A stretch of 43,671 nucleotides of DNA from Candidatus Enterocloster faecavium (lineage in GTDB: Bacteria > Bacillota > Clostridia > Lachnospirales > Lachnospiraceae): NCBI GenBank assembly GCA_019118585.1, contig DWYS01000145.1, positions 1 to 43,671 on the forward strand, in the 5' to 3' direction. A program made the translations under genes and the position numbers. The notes under the pieces are model-generated. The model did not search any database, was not told where the DNA came from, and saw only the letters and a program-made list of their open reading frames with translations. Of this stretch, positions 28,011 through 35,806 are shown piece by piece; positions within the stretch are counted from its first letter, which is position 1, and every line of letters starts with the position of its first letter.

Positions 28011-28682
28011 GAGAGGCTTTATGATGAAAAGCTTCAATGTAAACAGCAACACTATAATACAAATAGCGACAAAAACATTTATTTCCACAATTCCCCAGAA
28101 TATATCGGCTTGATTTGATTGGGTTAATTCAAAAGTAATATTGGAGTTAACGGCAATAAAGGCAAATACAGCAACAAATATTCCCATGAGTGTTAAAATA
28201 TTTGCATACAAATCTTTAATATCATTTTCCATTTTTTCAAATGAACCAGATAGTTCTTCATGCTTAGTATTAAGTTTGTTTTGAAGAGATATGATTTCTT
28301 GTTCTCTTGATAAATTTCGGTCTTGCAAAGCTTTTATATAATTGATTCTAGCTATGTCAAGATTTGCATGATCATATAGTTTACGAATAGAATTTTTTGT
28401 ATTTTCACATAATTTGTCATCAAGATGGTCCTTTATATAAGAAATATTTTGACTTAATATTTCTAAGTTGCCTTTTGAAGGATCTTTATCAATGCTTGTT
28501 ATAATTGAGTATATATCTGAATAATAGTGGCGGAAGTCTCCGTCTTTATATATAATATCCAAAAAATGAACGATTATTTTAAATTTTTCTTTATCAGATA
28601 AAATAGTTTGATCCTTAGCCAGCTGATATAAAGTAGTTCTAAAATATTCTCTATAGTTTTTTTCATCCTCAGAATTTAACAT
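27987..28682 (-). CDS. coiled-coil protein with two C-terminal TM helices; candidate Panacea-associated toxin/effector
   Basis: 231 aa; YANILTLMGIFVAVFAFIAVNS and IVEINVFVAICIIVLLFTLKLFII; abuts antitoxin (TAA-ATG). Confidence 0.6.
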   Translation of the reverse strand: MLNSEDEKNYREYFRTTLYQLAKDQTILSDKEKFKIIVHFLDIIYKDGDFRHYYSDIYSIITSIDKDPSKGNLEILSQNISYIKDHLDDKLCENTKNSIRKLYDHANLDIARINYIKALQDRNLSREQEIISLQNKLNTKHEELSGSFEKMENDIKDLYANILTLMGIFVAVFAFIAVNSNITFELTQSNQADIFWGIVEINVFVAICIIVLLFTLKLFIIKPLKKGRRCF

Positions 28683-29105
28683 TTAACCACACACCCGTAT
28701 TAAAGATTTTGGAATAGTACAGTGATCTCCGACTCCATCCTGAAATATTAGACTCCAAGCCTTACCTGTAGCGTGAGTTTCATTCACAAGATCCCACGGA
28801 TTTAAAGCCCGTTTTTCTTCTATGATTCCGTCTAGTCTATCAGTAAATTCTTTTGGAAAAGAAGTTTCATAGGATTCTAAGATTTTCATTGAACCATTTC
28901 CGCAAAAGAAATAATATACTTCTGGAACAACGGGGCCAAATTGCCATGCCTCTATCTCGTCAGAGAAGGCCTCTTCTCCTTTTTGTAAAAAACTTTTTTG
29001 AATGAAGTACAAGATCTTCTGGATCTGTAAATTACTTATAGGATGTTTATCTTGGAAACATTTATTGACCACATATTTTGCCACATCAAGTGCTTTATTT
29101 TTCAT
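28683..29105 (-). CDS. Panacea/DUF4065 (SocA-like) antitoxin
   Basis: ALDVAKYVVNKCF...ISNLQIQKILYFIQ...F.DEIEAWQFGPVVPEVYY. Confidence 0.85.
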   Translation of the reverse strand: MKNKALDVAKYVVNKCFQDKHPISNLQIQKILYFIQKSFLQKGEEAFSDEIEAWQFGPVVPEVYYFFCGNGSMKILESYETSFPKEFTDRLDGIIEEKRALNPWDLVNETHATGKAWSLIFQDGVGDHCTIPKSLIRVCG

Positions 29106-29275
29106 GTATATCACCCATATAATTTATATATATAATATTTTATAGTAAGTATATGTTTTTTTTCCTTAAAATACAATAGTAATCTTGTATAATTTGTATA
29201 TTGATTTTTAGTGTGTTTTTCAAATGATGTGTATTAAAATAAAAGGAGGTGGGAAAGTCCCCACCGTGAAGTTAC

Positions 29276-29500
29276 CTACTTGGCCAGTAACAATTCCCGT
29301 GCCAGAGTAAATCCTCCCCGGAAGCCGTACTCTTCCCAGTCAGCCAGAACAGAGACAAAAAGCTCTTCTAATGCTTCCTTATCCACCTGCTTCTGGATTA
29401 GTTCTACCAGCCTTTCTTCAGCCGTGGATGCGCTGTGGGGCTCTAAAAGCCCGTCCCTCATATCAGTGACATACCAGGTAAAAAGTTCTTTCAGTGTCAT
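29276..29500 (-). CDS. small hypothetical (DUF6809-like)
   Basis: MTLKELFTWYVTDMRDG...WEEYGFRGGFTLARELLLAK; SD ggagg. Confidence 0.5.
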   Translation of the reverse strand: MTLKELFTWYVTDMRDGLLEPHSASTAEERLVELIQKQVDKEALEELFVSVLADWEEYGFRGGFTLARELLLAK

Positions 29501-29548
29501 AGAAATTCCTCCTTCAGTAATAGATTTATTCCTAATCCGTTACTGACA

Positions 29549-30064
29549 TCCGGCGGGCCGGACGGCGAGATCGGCGCGTCCATGCGTTATCTCTCCCAGC
29601 GCTACACCATGCCCTATGCAGAGGCAAAGGGCCTTCTTACGGATATCGGTACGGAGGAGCTGGCCCATATGGAAATTGTGGCGGCGATTATCCATCAGCT
29701 CACAAAGAACCTGACACCAGAGCAGATTGAGGAGTCCGGCTTTGGCCCGTATTACATCGATCACACAACCGGAATCTGGCCTCAGGCTGCGGGAGGCATT
29801 CCGTTTAACGCCTGTGAGTTCCAGAGCAAAGGGGACGCCATTACAGATTTGCATGAGAATATGGCAGCAGAGCAGAAAGCCCGCACCACCTATGACAATA
29901 TCCTGCGGGTGGTAAGAGACCCGGAGGTATGTGATCCCATCCGCTACCTGAGAGAGAGGGAAATCGTTCACTTCCAGCGCTTCGGCGAAGCTCTGAGAAT
30001 TCTGCAGGATCATCTGGACAGCAAGAACTTCTACGCATTTAATCCTGAATTTGACAAAAATTAG
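29549..30064 (+). pseudogene. cotJC: 5'-truncated manganese catalase/CotJC-like gene
   Basis: SGGPDGEIGASMRYLSQRYTMPYAEAKGLLTDIGTEELAHMEIV...AEQKARTTYDNIL...REIVHFQRFGEAL...KNFYAFNPEFDKN; no start codon upstream. Confidence 0.8.
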
Positions 30065-30254
30065 TAATACAACAGAGCAGGGCAGAAACAGGAAAACGGC
30101 AGGAAGCCGGTGACAGAGAAGAATCAGGCAAAGGAGGCCAGAAGGAACAGGAAGGATTCAAAAAGGCTGCCGCCGGCCATGCAGCTCTCCGTGTCAGTGC
30201 AGAGCATCTGGTTAAAAAGCGGGCGGCAGCCAGATTGAGTCGGGGAGCCGGTTC

Positions 30255-30497
30255 CTAAACAGGGCCTCCAGCCTGAGGCTTTCCTTTCACGCAGCCGGGA
30301 AAATCAGAATTTTTTAAGGCAGCAGAGTCAGTCCTTGCTGACTCACTGTCGCTGTAATAGCCGTTGCCCTGCAAATCCAATCCCGGATGCAGGCTGTCCC
30401 TGTAATCTCCGTTCATAAGCTCATCAGAGGTGGTTCCGCATTCATAGGCTCCTTTGGGAATGGTCCTCACAGCCTTTGTACTTCTAGCCTGTCTCAT
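30255..30497 (-). CDS. hypothetical 80-aa protein
   Basis: ORF with SD aaggag. Confidence 0.45.
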   Translation of the reverse strand: MRQARSTKAVRTIPKGAYECGTTSDELMNGDYRDSLHPGLDLQGNGYYSDSESARTDSAALKNSDFPGCVKGKPQAGGPV

Positions 30498-30680
30498 AAA
30501 TATTCTCCTTTTTCTGTGTGTTTTTCTGTGTCTGTGAAACCCTATGCTGCTGCATATTCAGGAATAGTATGGACAGAATATAAGAAAATCATTAAAACAA
30601 GGGAAGAGGCTGCTGGGAACTGTGATGTAATTGAAAAGAGGACCGTTAGCCGCCCGGACTGTATCATCTTCGGAAAGTTT

Positions 30681-30876
30681 TGTGTGATATTTTAGCATCA
30701 TAGTATAATATGAATTAATCACCAGAAATGAGCAATCCCCTTGTATTTACAAGCAAAACCTCCATTTTACCTGCAAACACAAGGGCACAAAAAATGGAAG
30801 CAATGGGGCTCGAACCCTCATAAAAAGCAAGTATTTATAAGGGTTATAACACCGTTGTGTGATATTTCGTGTGATA
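30681..30876. other. candidate attP: tRNA 3'-end-like core (30795-30818) with flanking GTGTGATA repeats
   Basis: Minus-strand AGGGTTCGAGCCCCATTGCTTCCA; repeats at 30682, 30857 and 30869 next to int. Confidence 0.65.
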
Positions 30877-31899
30877 CTACAAAAGCCCTGATAACTGTTC
30901 AAAATGCGTGTTGATTTTTTTGTTCTGCTTGGCCGACTCCAGGCTGATCACATTTCGGTATACTTGTTTCATAACATTATCAGAGCTCCAGCCACCCCGC
31001 TCCAGGATATACTGATCCGGAACGCCAATCGCGTGCATAATAGATGCTGAGTAGTGCCTTAAATCATGAAAGCGAAAATGAGGAAGTCCGGAGAAGGCAA
31101 TAGCACGTCTGAAACGATTGCTGATCTGATCTGGGGTTGCTTTGATAATCCGACCTTTAATCCCGGACAATTTTTCGATTACGAACGGGGGAAACTCAAC
31201 ACTTCGGTAGCTTCCGAAGGTTTTAGGCTGTTTAACAATCCATAATCCGTCAGGGGTGAAAACCATACTTTTATTCACGGTAACAAAGTTGCCATGAATA
31301 TCCTTGTCTGTCAGCGCACAAATTTCTCCACGACGAAGCGGCCCGAAAGCGGCAAGCAAGATAGCAATTTCCAACTCTTTCCCTTTCACATGTGCCAGCA
31401 GCTTCTTAATATCCTCATCATTGGGCGTGTAAAGCTCCGGCCGCTGCCTTGCCGGAAGTGTTGCTTTCAAGCGAAAATCCGGATGAAACATTTCAAGGGT
31501 AGCGGAAAGAAGCGCATAAGCGTTCCTGACGGTTTTAGGCCCTACCTTTGCTGACAGCTCGCCGATCCACACCTGAATGGCAGTGTCGGTCAAATCTTTA
31601 AGTCTTTTCCTGCCTAACGATCCGGAAAAATGAGTTCTTTGCAAACTCATATATCCCCGGACAGTAGAGGGAGAAAGGACTTCCTTTTTAATCTCCAGAT
31701 ACTTTCCAACTGCATTGAAGAGGTTGATATTATCAGGATCTTTCTCAGCCTTCCCTGCTTCCCATTCTGCCGCCATGAGTTTTACCTGGTTTCTGCTGGG
31801 CGCCGTGAAGCTCTTATAATGTTTTTTTCCATAAACGTCGGTATAATCATATACCTGTATTCGCCAGTTGCCTGACGGAAGTTTCTTCGGTGTAGCCAT
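30877..31899 (-). CDS. int: tyrosine recombinase/integrase
   Basis: FHDLRHYSASIMHAIGVPDQYILERGGW...; SD aaggaggt. Confidence 0.95.
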   Translation of the reverse strand: MATPKKLPSGNWRIQVYDYTDVYGKKHYKSFTAPSRNQVKLMAAEWEAGKAEKDPDNINLFNAVGKYLEIKKEVLSPSTVRGYMSLQRTHFSGSLGRKRLKDLTDTAIQVWIGELSAKVGPKTVRNAYALLSATLEMFHPDFRLKATLPARQRPELYTPNDEDIKKLLAHVKGKELEIAILLAAFGPLRRGEICALTDKDIHGNFVTVNKSMVFTPDGLWIVKQPKTFGSYRSVEFPPFVIEKLSGIKGRIIKATPDQISNRFRRAIAFSGLPHFRFHDLRHYSASIMHAIGVPDQYILERGGWSSDNVMKQVYRNVISLESAKQNKKINTHFEQLSGLL

Positions 31900-31937
31900 A
31901 CTGTTACCTCCTTTTAAGTACAAAAAATAACAGCCTC

Positions 31938-31966
31938 TTGAAAGGCTGCCCCGAAGATGATACAAT
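31938..31966 (+). promoter_or_regulatory. promoter TTGAAA-17-TACAAT for candidate sRNA
   Basis: Read directly. Confidence 0.65.
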
Positions 31967-31972
31967 AAGTTT

Positions 31973-32059
31973 GTGTAGACGTATTGTATACCTTCGGGTA
32001 TGCCCGACGCCAATCGGGCTCTGATCGGCTTCCCTGCGCCAACAGGGGGCCGATTTTTT
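31973..32059 (+). ncRNA. candidate int-repressor intergenic small RNA, three hairpins and terminator
   Basis: GCCCGA-CGCCAA-TCGGGC and ATCGGC..CCCTG-CGCCAA-CAGGG.GCCGAT-TTTTT. Confidence 0.6.
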
Positions 32060-32068
32060 GTGCTTATT

Positions 32069-32578
32069 TTATTCTCCGCTTACTTTTTTTGCGTCTTCTG
32101 TGGAACTCGATATAGCAGAGTCCGTGCTCTGTGCAGAACCTAAGACATTTTTTATATAGTCCGCCTCAGCTTCCTCAACAGTGGGAAGCGGGGCAGCGGA
32201 AACAGTCCGGCTATCTTTAACTTTCCGAAAGAAATCTTGTATCACCTCCTTGGATTTTTCGTCTAACATTTGGTAGGTTTTCATCATGTCAACAATCATT
32301 CCATAGAAAGGGTTTTCCCAGTCGTTTAAAAGTTCTTTGACATAATTGCTCGCCTCTTCATCCGGGGAAGATTGGTTAAACATTTCACCATTTCCGGTTC
32401 TAAACCAGACTTCATTTACATTGAAAGTCTTACAAATATTATTGATTACAGAACTGGAAGGGTTTCTTCTTCCTATTTCATAATTAGCAAGCGTATTTTG
32501 AGAACTACCAATCTTTTTTGCAAACTCTTGCTGAGTTAAATCTAAAGCTTTTCTGAGTGCTTTTATTCTTGTGTTCAC
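32069..32578 (-). CDS. CI-like XRE repressor (GTG start)
   Basis: NTRIKALRKALDLTQQEFAKKIGSSQNTLANYEIGRRNPSSSVINNICKTFNVNEVWFRTG. Confidence 0.88.
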   Translation of the reverse strand: MNTRIKALRKALDLTQQEFAKKIGSSQNTLANYEIGRRNPSSSVINNICKTFNVNEVWFRTGNGEMFNQSSPDEEASNYVKELLNDWENPFYGMIVDMMKTYQMLDEKSKEVIQDFFRKVKDSRTVSAAPLPTVEEAEADYIKNVLGSAQSTDSAISSSTEDAKKVSGE

Positions 32579-32600
32579 CTTTGCACCTCCTATTGATTTC

Positions 32601-32701
32601 ATCTTACACAAAAAAAACGTCCTTGTCAATAAAATATTGCAAAGACGTTAAAAACTATTGACAAAAACGTCTATGAGATGTATCATTACGTCATAGACAA
32701 C
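32601..32701. promoter_or_regulatory. divergent repressor/early promoters with repeated ACGTC operators
   Basis: Minus TTGACA-17-TAAGAT (32601-32629), plus TTGACA-17-TATCAT (32658-32686); ACGTC half-sites in both spacers. Confidence 0.75.
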
Positions 32702-32728
32702 AAATGTCATCAAGAAAGGAGGGTTTTC

Positions 32729-32890
32729 ATGAAACTCGAAGAGAAAAAAGCCATTCAGGAAATGGTAGAGATTGCCAAATATTTGGCAGAGAACGATCCG
32801 CAGAGCCTGATCATCGCCAATTCCAACATGAACATCTTAAAAGCGAGATGTGACATGGATTATAAGGCGGAGCCGATGAAAACGGCGTAA
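32729..32890 (+). CDS. small early hypothetical
   Basis: ORF with SD aaaggagg. Confidence 0.55.
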   Translation: MKLEEKKAIQEMVEIAKYLAENDPQSLIIANSNMNILKARCDMDYKAEPMKTA

Positions 32891-32928
32891 GGGCTGGGGC
32901 ACATTGAAAAGTGAAGGAGGTGAGGAAA

Positions 32929-33174
32929 ATGGTAGAAACGTTCATAGCAACATTTATGGGACTGAGCACAGAAATGCAAATAGTAATGGCAATCGGAATT
33001 ATCTGTGTAGCAGTCGCAATTATCGGTATAATTGTGAATTTTATTCTAGTTTTGGGATTTGGCATGGATTATTATGATACATCCGTTATCGTAACGATGA
33101 TCCTGCCATGGGTGTTTATTCTGGCAGGATCCATTGATGTCGCAATCGGCACAATTATTTTGCATTGCAGCTAA
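32929..33174 (+). CDS. small multi-TM membrane protein
   Basis: Three hydrophobic segments; SD ggaggtgagg. Confidence 0.55.
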   Translation: MVETFIATFMGLSTEMQIVMAIGIICVAVAIIGIIVNFILVLGFGMDYYDTSVIVTMILPWVFILAGSIDVAIGTIILHCS

Positions 33175-33622
33175 CGTAAAGATTTGCAATGCCAACCAGC
33201 ACACTGGCAACGGCGATAATACTGGTAACACCCCATGGAACCCAGGTGCGGAACCGGGACGTTTGTTCCTGCTCGACAATAAGAGCTCCGGAATCTGTGA
33301 CAAGATAGTGATGGTATTCGCCATAGATAGATTTCTTTTCAGGAATAAAAATACCATCTTCAAGAAGTTCTCGAGATGATTGAGGGATGGAAAGATTTTC
33401 GTCAGGCTTGATCCTCTGTCCGGTATCTTCGGCAGCATTTTTAAAGACGGTACAGTCAACATAACCGGCACGACAAAGGGATTCAAGAGCATTGATGAAA
33501 TGTCCGTCATTATAGCGGCGATGCTTAAAGAACATAAAAAGTGTTTTCAAGGTTTTCCCCTTGATATAAGGATGCTTGTAAATGAATTTAAGTAAACGAA
33601 AATGAAATTTAGAGACTGGCAT
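33155..33622 (-). CDS. winged-helix-like protein with C-terminal TM anchor
   Basis: N-terminal HTH-like region; WVPWGVTSIIAVASVLVGIANLYV. Confidence 0.55.
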   Translation of the reverse strand: MPVSKFHFRLLKFIYKHPYIKGKTLKTLFMFFKHRRYNDGHFINALESLCRAGYVDCTVFKNAAEDTGQRIKPDENLSIPQSSRELLEDGIFIPEKKSIYGEYHHYLVTDSGALIVEQEQTSRFRTWVPWGVTSIIAVASVLVGIANLYVSCNAK

Positions 33623-33770
33623 AAGGAACCTCCATTTTTCTTAATCATAGCATGGGAGCAAAGCTGGAGGCAACAGAAAAAGGGAGAAAAAGTACATAGT
33701 AGCAGTGGGCCGGACAGTTCGATGAGGATCGGGAGGCACATTGAAAAGTGAATAAAGGAGGCGAGAAATC

Positions 33771-34205
33771 ATAAGTAGCAACTCAGAAACAATTTCTCTT
33801 TTGGAACAGATAGAAAGAGATTTGACAACAGGAAGATACAAGGCAGAAAAGATTACAGAAAGGACGGCATTAAAGCCCTCATATGTAATCCATAACCTGA
33901 TACAGGCAGTAAAGGCGGCCAGAACATCACTGGAACAGGGAAACGATATAGAGGGGGAAGAAGATACGCTATTTATGTTAGCCATGATACAAACAGAGAT
34001 TGTATCAGAACGATACCACCCAGGCGGGCAGCTTCTTGGGAATCAAAAAGCCGCCCAACTACTTTGGAAAGCGATGAATCAGCTTGCAAAAAAGATACCA
34101 TCGCTTACTCGAAGTTCAAGACACGCTCTCTTGCTGTATCAATCAGACTTGGAACGTATCCATCGCGCTCTAAACAAGAGTCGATCACCTTCCGGGCAGA
34201 AATAA
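33771..34205 (+). CDS. hypothetical early protein, possible ATA or downstream TTG start
   Basis: Open frame from ATA 33771 after SD aaaggaggcgag. Confidence 0.5.
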   Translation: MSSNSETISLLEQIERDLTTGRYKAEKITERTALKPSYVIHNLIQAVKAARTSLEQGNDIEGEEDTLFMLAMIQTEIVSERYHPGGQLLGNQKAAQLLWKAMNQLAKKIPSLTRSSRHALLLYQSDLERIHRALNKSRSPSGQK

Positions 34206-34356
34206 GGCAAGAGGCGCAGCCCTCAGAACCGTCTGCAAAATCGCAGCTATAGGGAAATGATACCCTTTTACCTGTTTCAGGATCGTCGGTAAGAGCCAGA
34301 TAGATGCGATGTTTACAAAAATCTCTGGGGCAATGCACTTGGGTGTTAGTAAGCAA
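34105..34356 (-). CDS. Cys-rich hypothetical (TTG start)
   Basis: LLTNTQVHCPRDFCKHRIYLALTDDPETGKRVSFPYSCDFADGSEGCASC; SD GGAGG 6 nt before TTG. Confidence 0.5.
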   Translation of the reverse strand: MLTNTQVHCPRDFCKHRIYLALTDDPETGKRVSFPYSCDFADGSEGCASCLISARKVIDSCLERDGYVPSLIDTARERVLNFE

Positions 34357-34458
34357 GTAAATCCTCCTTTTTATATACTCGGCGCTGCAACGCCTGTAAG
34401 GAAAGTATATGGCAAGAGGAAAGAAAAGGCAATTCAAAAAATGAATAAAGGAGAGCAT

Positions 34459-34779
34459 ATGAAAGCAATGTTATCACAGCCGATGGCTGGAAAAACCGAA
34501 GAAGAAATTAGAGAAACGAGAGAAAAGGCTATTAAAGTCTTAAAAGAAAGAGGGTATGAGATTGTCAATACACTCTTTACGGATGAATGGTATAGCCGGG
34601 AGAGCATGGAGGAACGCGGTGTAGTGCAGATCCCACTTTGTTTCCTGGCGAAGTCCCTTGAAAATATGTCAAAGTGTCATGCGGCATATTTCTGTAAAGG
34701 CTGGGAAACGGCCAGAGGATGCAGAATTGAGCATGATGCGGCTGTAGCGTATGGGCTGGACATTATTTACGAGGAGTGA
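34459..34779 (+). CDS. DUF4406-like protein
   Basis: MKAMLSQPMAGKTEEEIRETREKAIKVLKERGYEIVNT. Confidence 0.75.
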   Translation: MKAMLSQPMAGKTEEEIRETREKAIKVLKERGYEIVNTLFTDEWYSRESMEERGVVQIPLCFLAKSLENMSKCHAAYFCKGWETARGCRIEHDAAVAYGLDIIYEE

Positions 34780-34780
34780 A

Positions 34781-35041
34781 ATGAAATACAGAGAATTTGT
34801 CAGATGGTGCAATGAAAGGGCCTGCGATGGCCATTGGGGACTGTATGAGGCGGCCGCCTGTAGCAGTATCATCAGAGAAGTCGAAAGACTTCCATTCTGG
34901 AAAAGGGAAAGGTACTGGCGGGAAAATTATGAAATAGGAACAGTAGAGGTGATTGTTAATCCTACTGAAAAGAAAATTCGGGAGCTGGAGGGAAGCTGTG
35001 AAATCAAAACAGGAAAGAAATGCAGATCATTTCCGGATTGA
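34781..35041 (+). CDS. hypothetical early protein
   Basis: ORF with SD gaggag. Confidence 0.5.
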   Translation: MKYREFVRWCNERACDGHWGLYEAAACSSIIREVERLPFWKRERYWRENYEIGTVEVIVNPTEKKIRELEGSCEIKTGKKCRSFPD

Positions 35042-35210
35042 ACTGGAATCTCTGAAAATTATAAAAAATTGGACGGATGAAGATCTGGCAAAAAGACTGG
35101 GAATTTCTTTGCCGACAGTGAGAAGGATGAGAGCAGAACCTTATTCGGCAAAGGGAGGATATATTCTGGAGATTCAGGGAATGCTCCGGGAAGCAAAAAA
35201 AGATATATAG
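34998..35210 (+). CDS. HTH protein
   Basis: WTDEDLAKRLGISLPTVRRMRAEP. Confidence 0.65.
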   Translation: MKSKQERNADHFRIELESLKIIKNWTDEDLAKRLGISLPTVRRMRAEPYSAKGGYILEIQGMLREAKKDI

Positions 35211-35219
35211 GAGGGAGAT

Positions 35220-35549
35220 ATGGAGAGGCGCAGATTAAAACCAAGGAGAGGGCCTGTCATAAAAAAAGCCCGTTTCAATAATTTCACAAGGCTGGAAAGT
35301 GAGGATTCTCTGGCCCAGGAGCCTTATATTACGGGGGCGAATCTGGAAAGAGCCGAGGGATATTTAAGGTATCTGGAACAGGAAAGAGATAAAAGGCACT
35401 GGGAATATATGAAAAGCGGAAAGAAGCTCCATGAAGTATTGTTTAAAAACACGCTGCTCCAGTGGAATACGGCAAGAATCATGTTCCAAATCTTAACTGG
35501 ATCGGAAGAAGTAAGCAGAAGAATGGCGGAAGGAGCGTGCGAGGAGTGA
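35220..35549 (+). CDS. hypothetical early protein
   Basis: ORF with SD aggaggg. Confidence 0.5.
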   Translation: MERRRLKPRRGPVIKKARFNNFTRLESEDSLAQEPYITGANLERAEGYLRYLEQERDKRHWEYMKSGKKLHEVLFKNTLLQWNTARIMFQILTGSEEVSRRMAEGACEE

Positions 35550-35563
35550 GAAAAGAGCATCCA

Positions 35564-35704
35564 ATGACAAGGGAACGCCGGGTAAATGAAGCCCTGCGGG
35601 AAGAAAACCGCTTTCTGAACCATGCGCTGCTGTTTACAGAGATTCTGGCAGCCGGGTTCTTCGGAGCGTTCCTGGCGGTAATGGGGGCGGCTGGATGGCT
35701 GTAG
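35564..35704 (+). CDS. small single-TM protein
   Basis: LLFTEILAAGFFGAFLAVMGAAGWL. Confidence 0.45.
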   Translation: MTRERRVNEALREENRFLNHALLFTEILAAGFFGAFLAVMGAAGWL

Positions 35705-35806
35705 AGCTGCCGCCTACCTGCAAAACCTGTGGGAAGCGGTATCGCTGTATAGAATACACCCGGTGGTATCCCTGCAGGGATTATGAAAGAGAAAGGAAGA
35801 AAAAGA

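Larger units (their letters stand above)
32898..33752. repeat. 18-bp direct repeats GGCACATTGAAAAGTGAA (32898-32915 and 33735-33752) flanking an ~840-bp segment
   Basis: Exact identity by eye. Confidence 0.7.
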
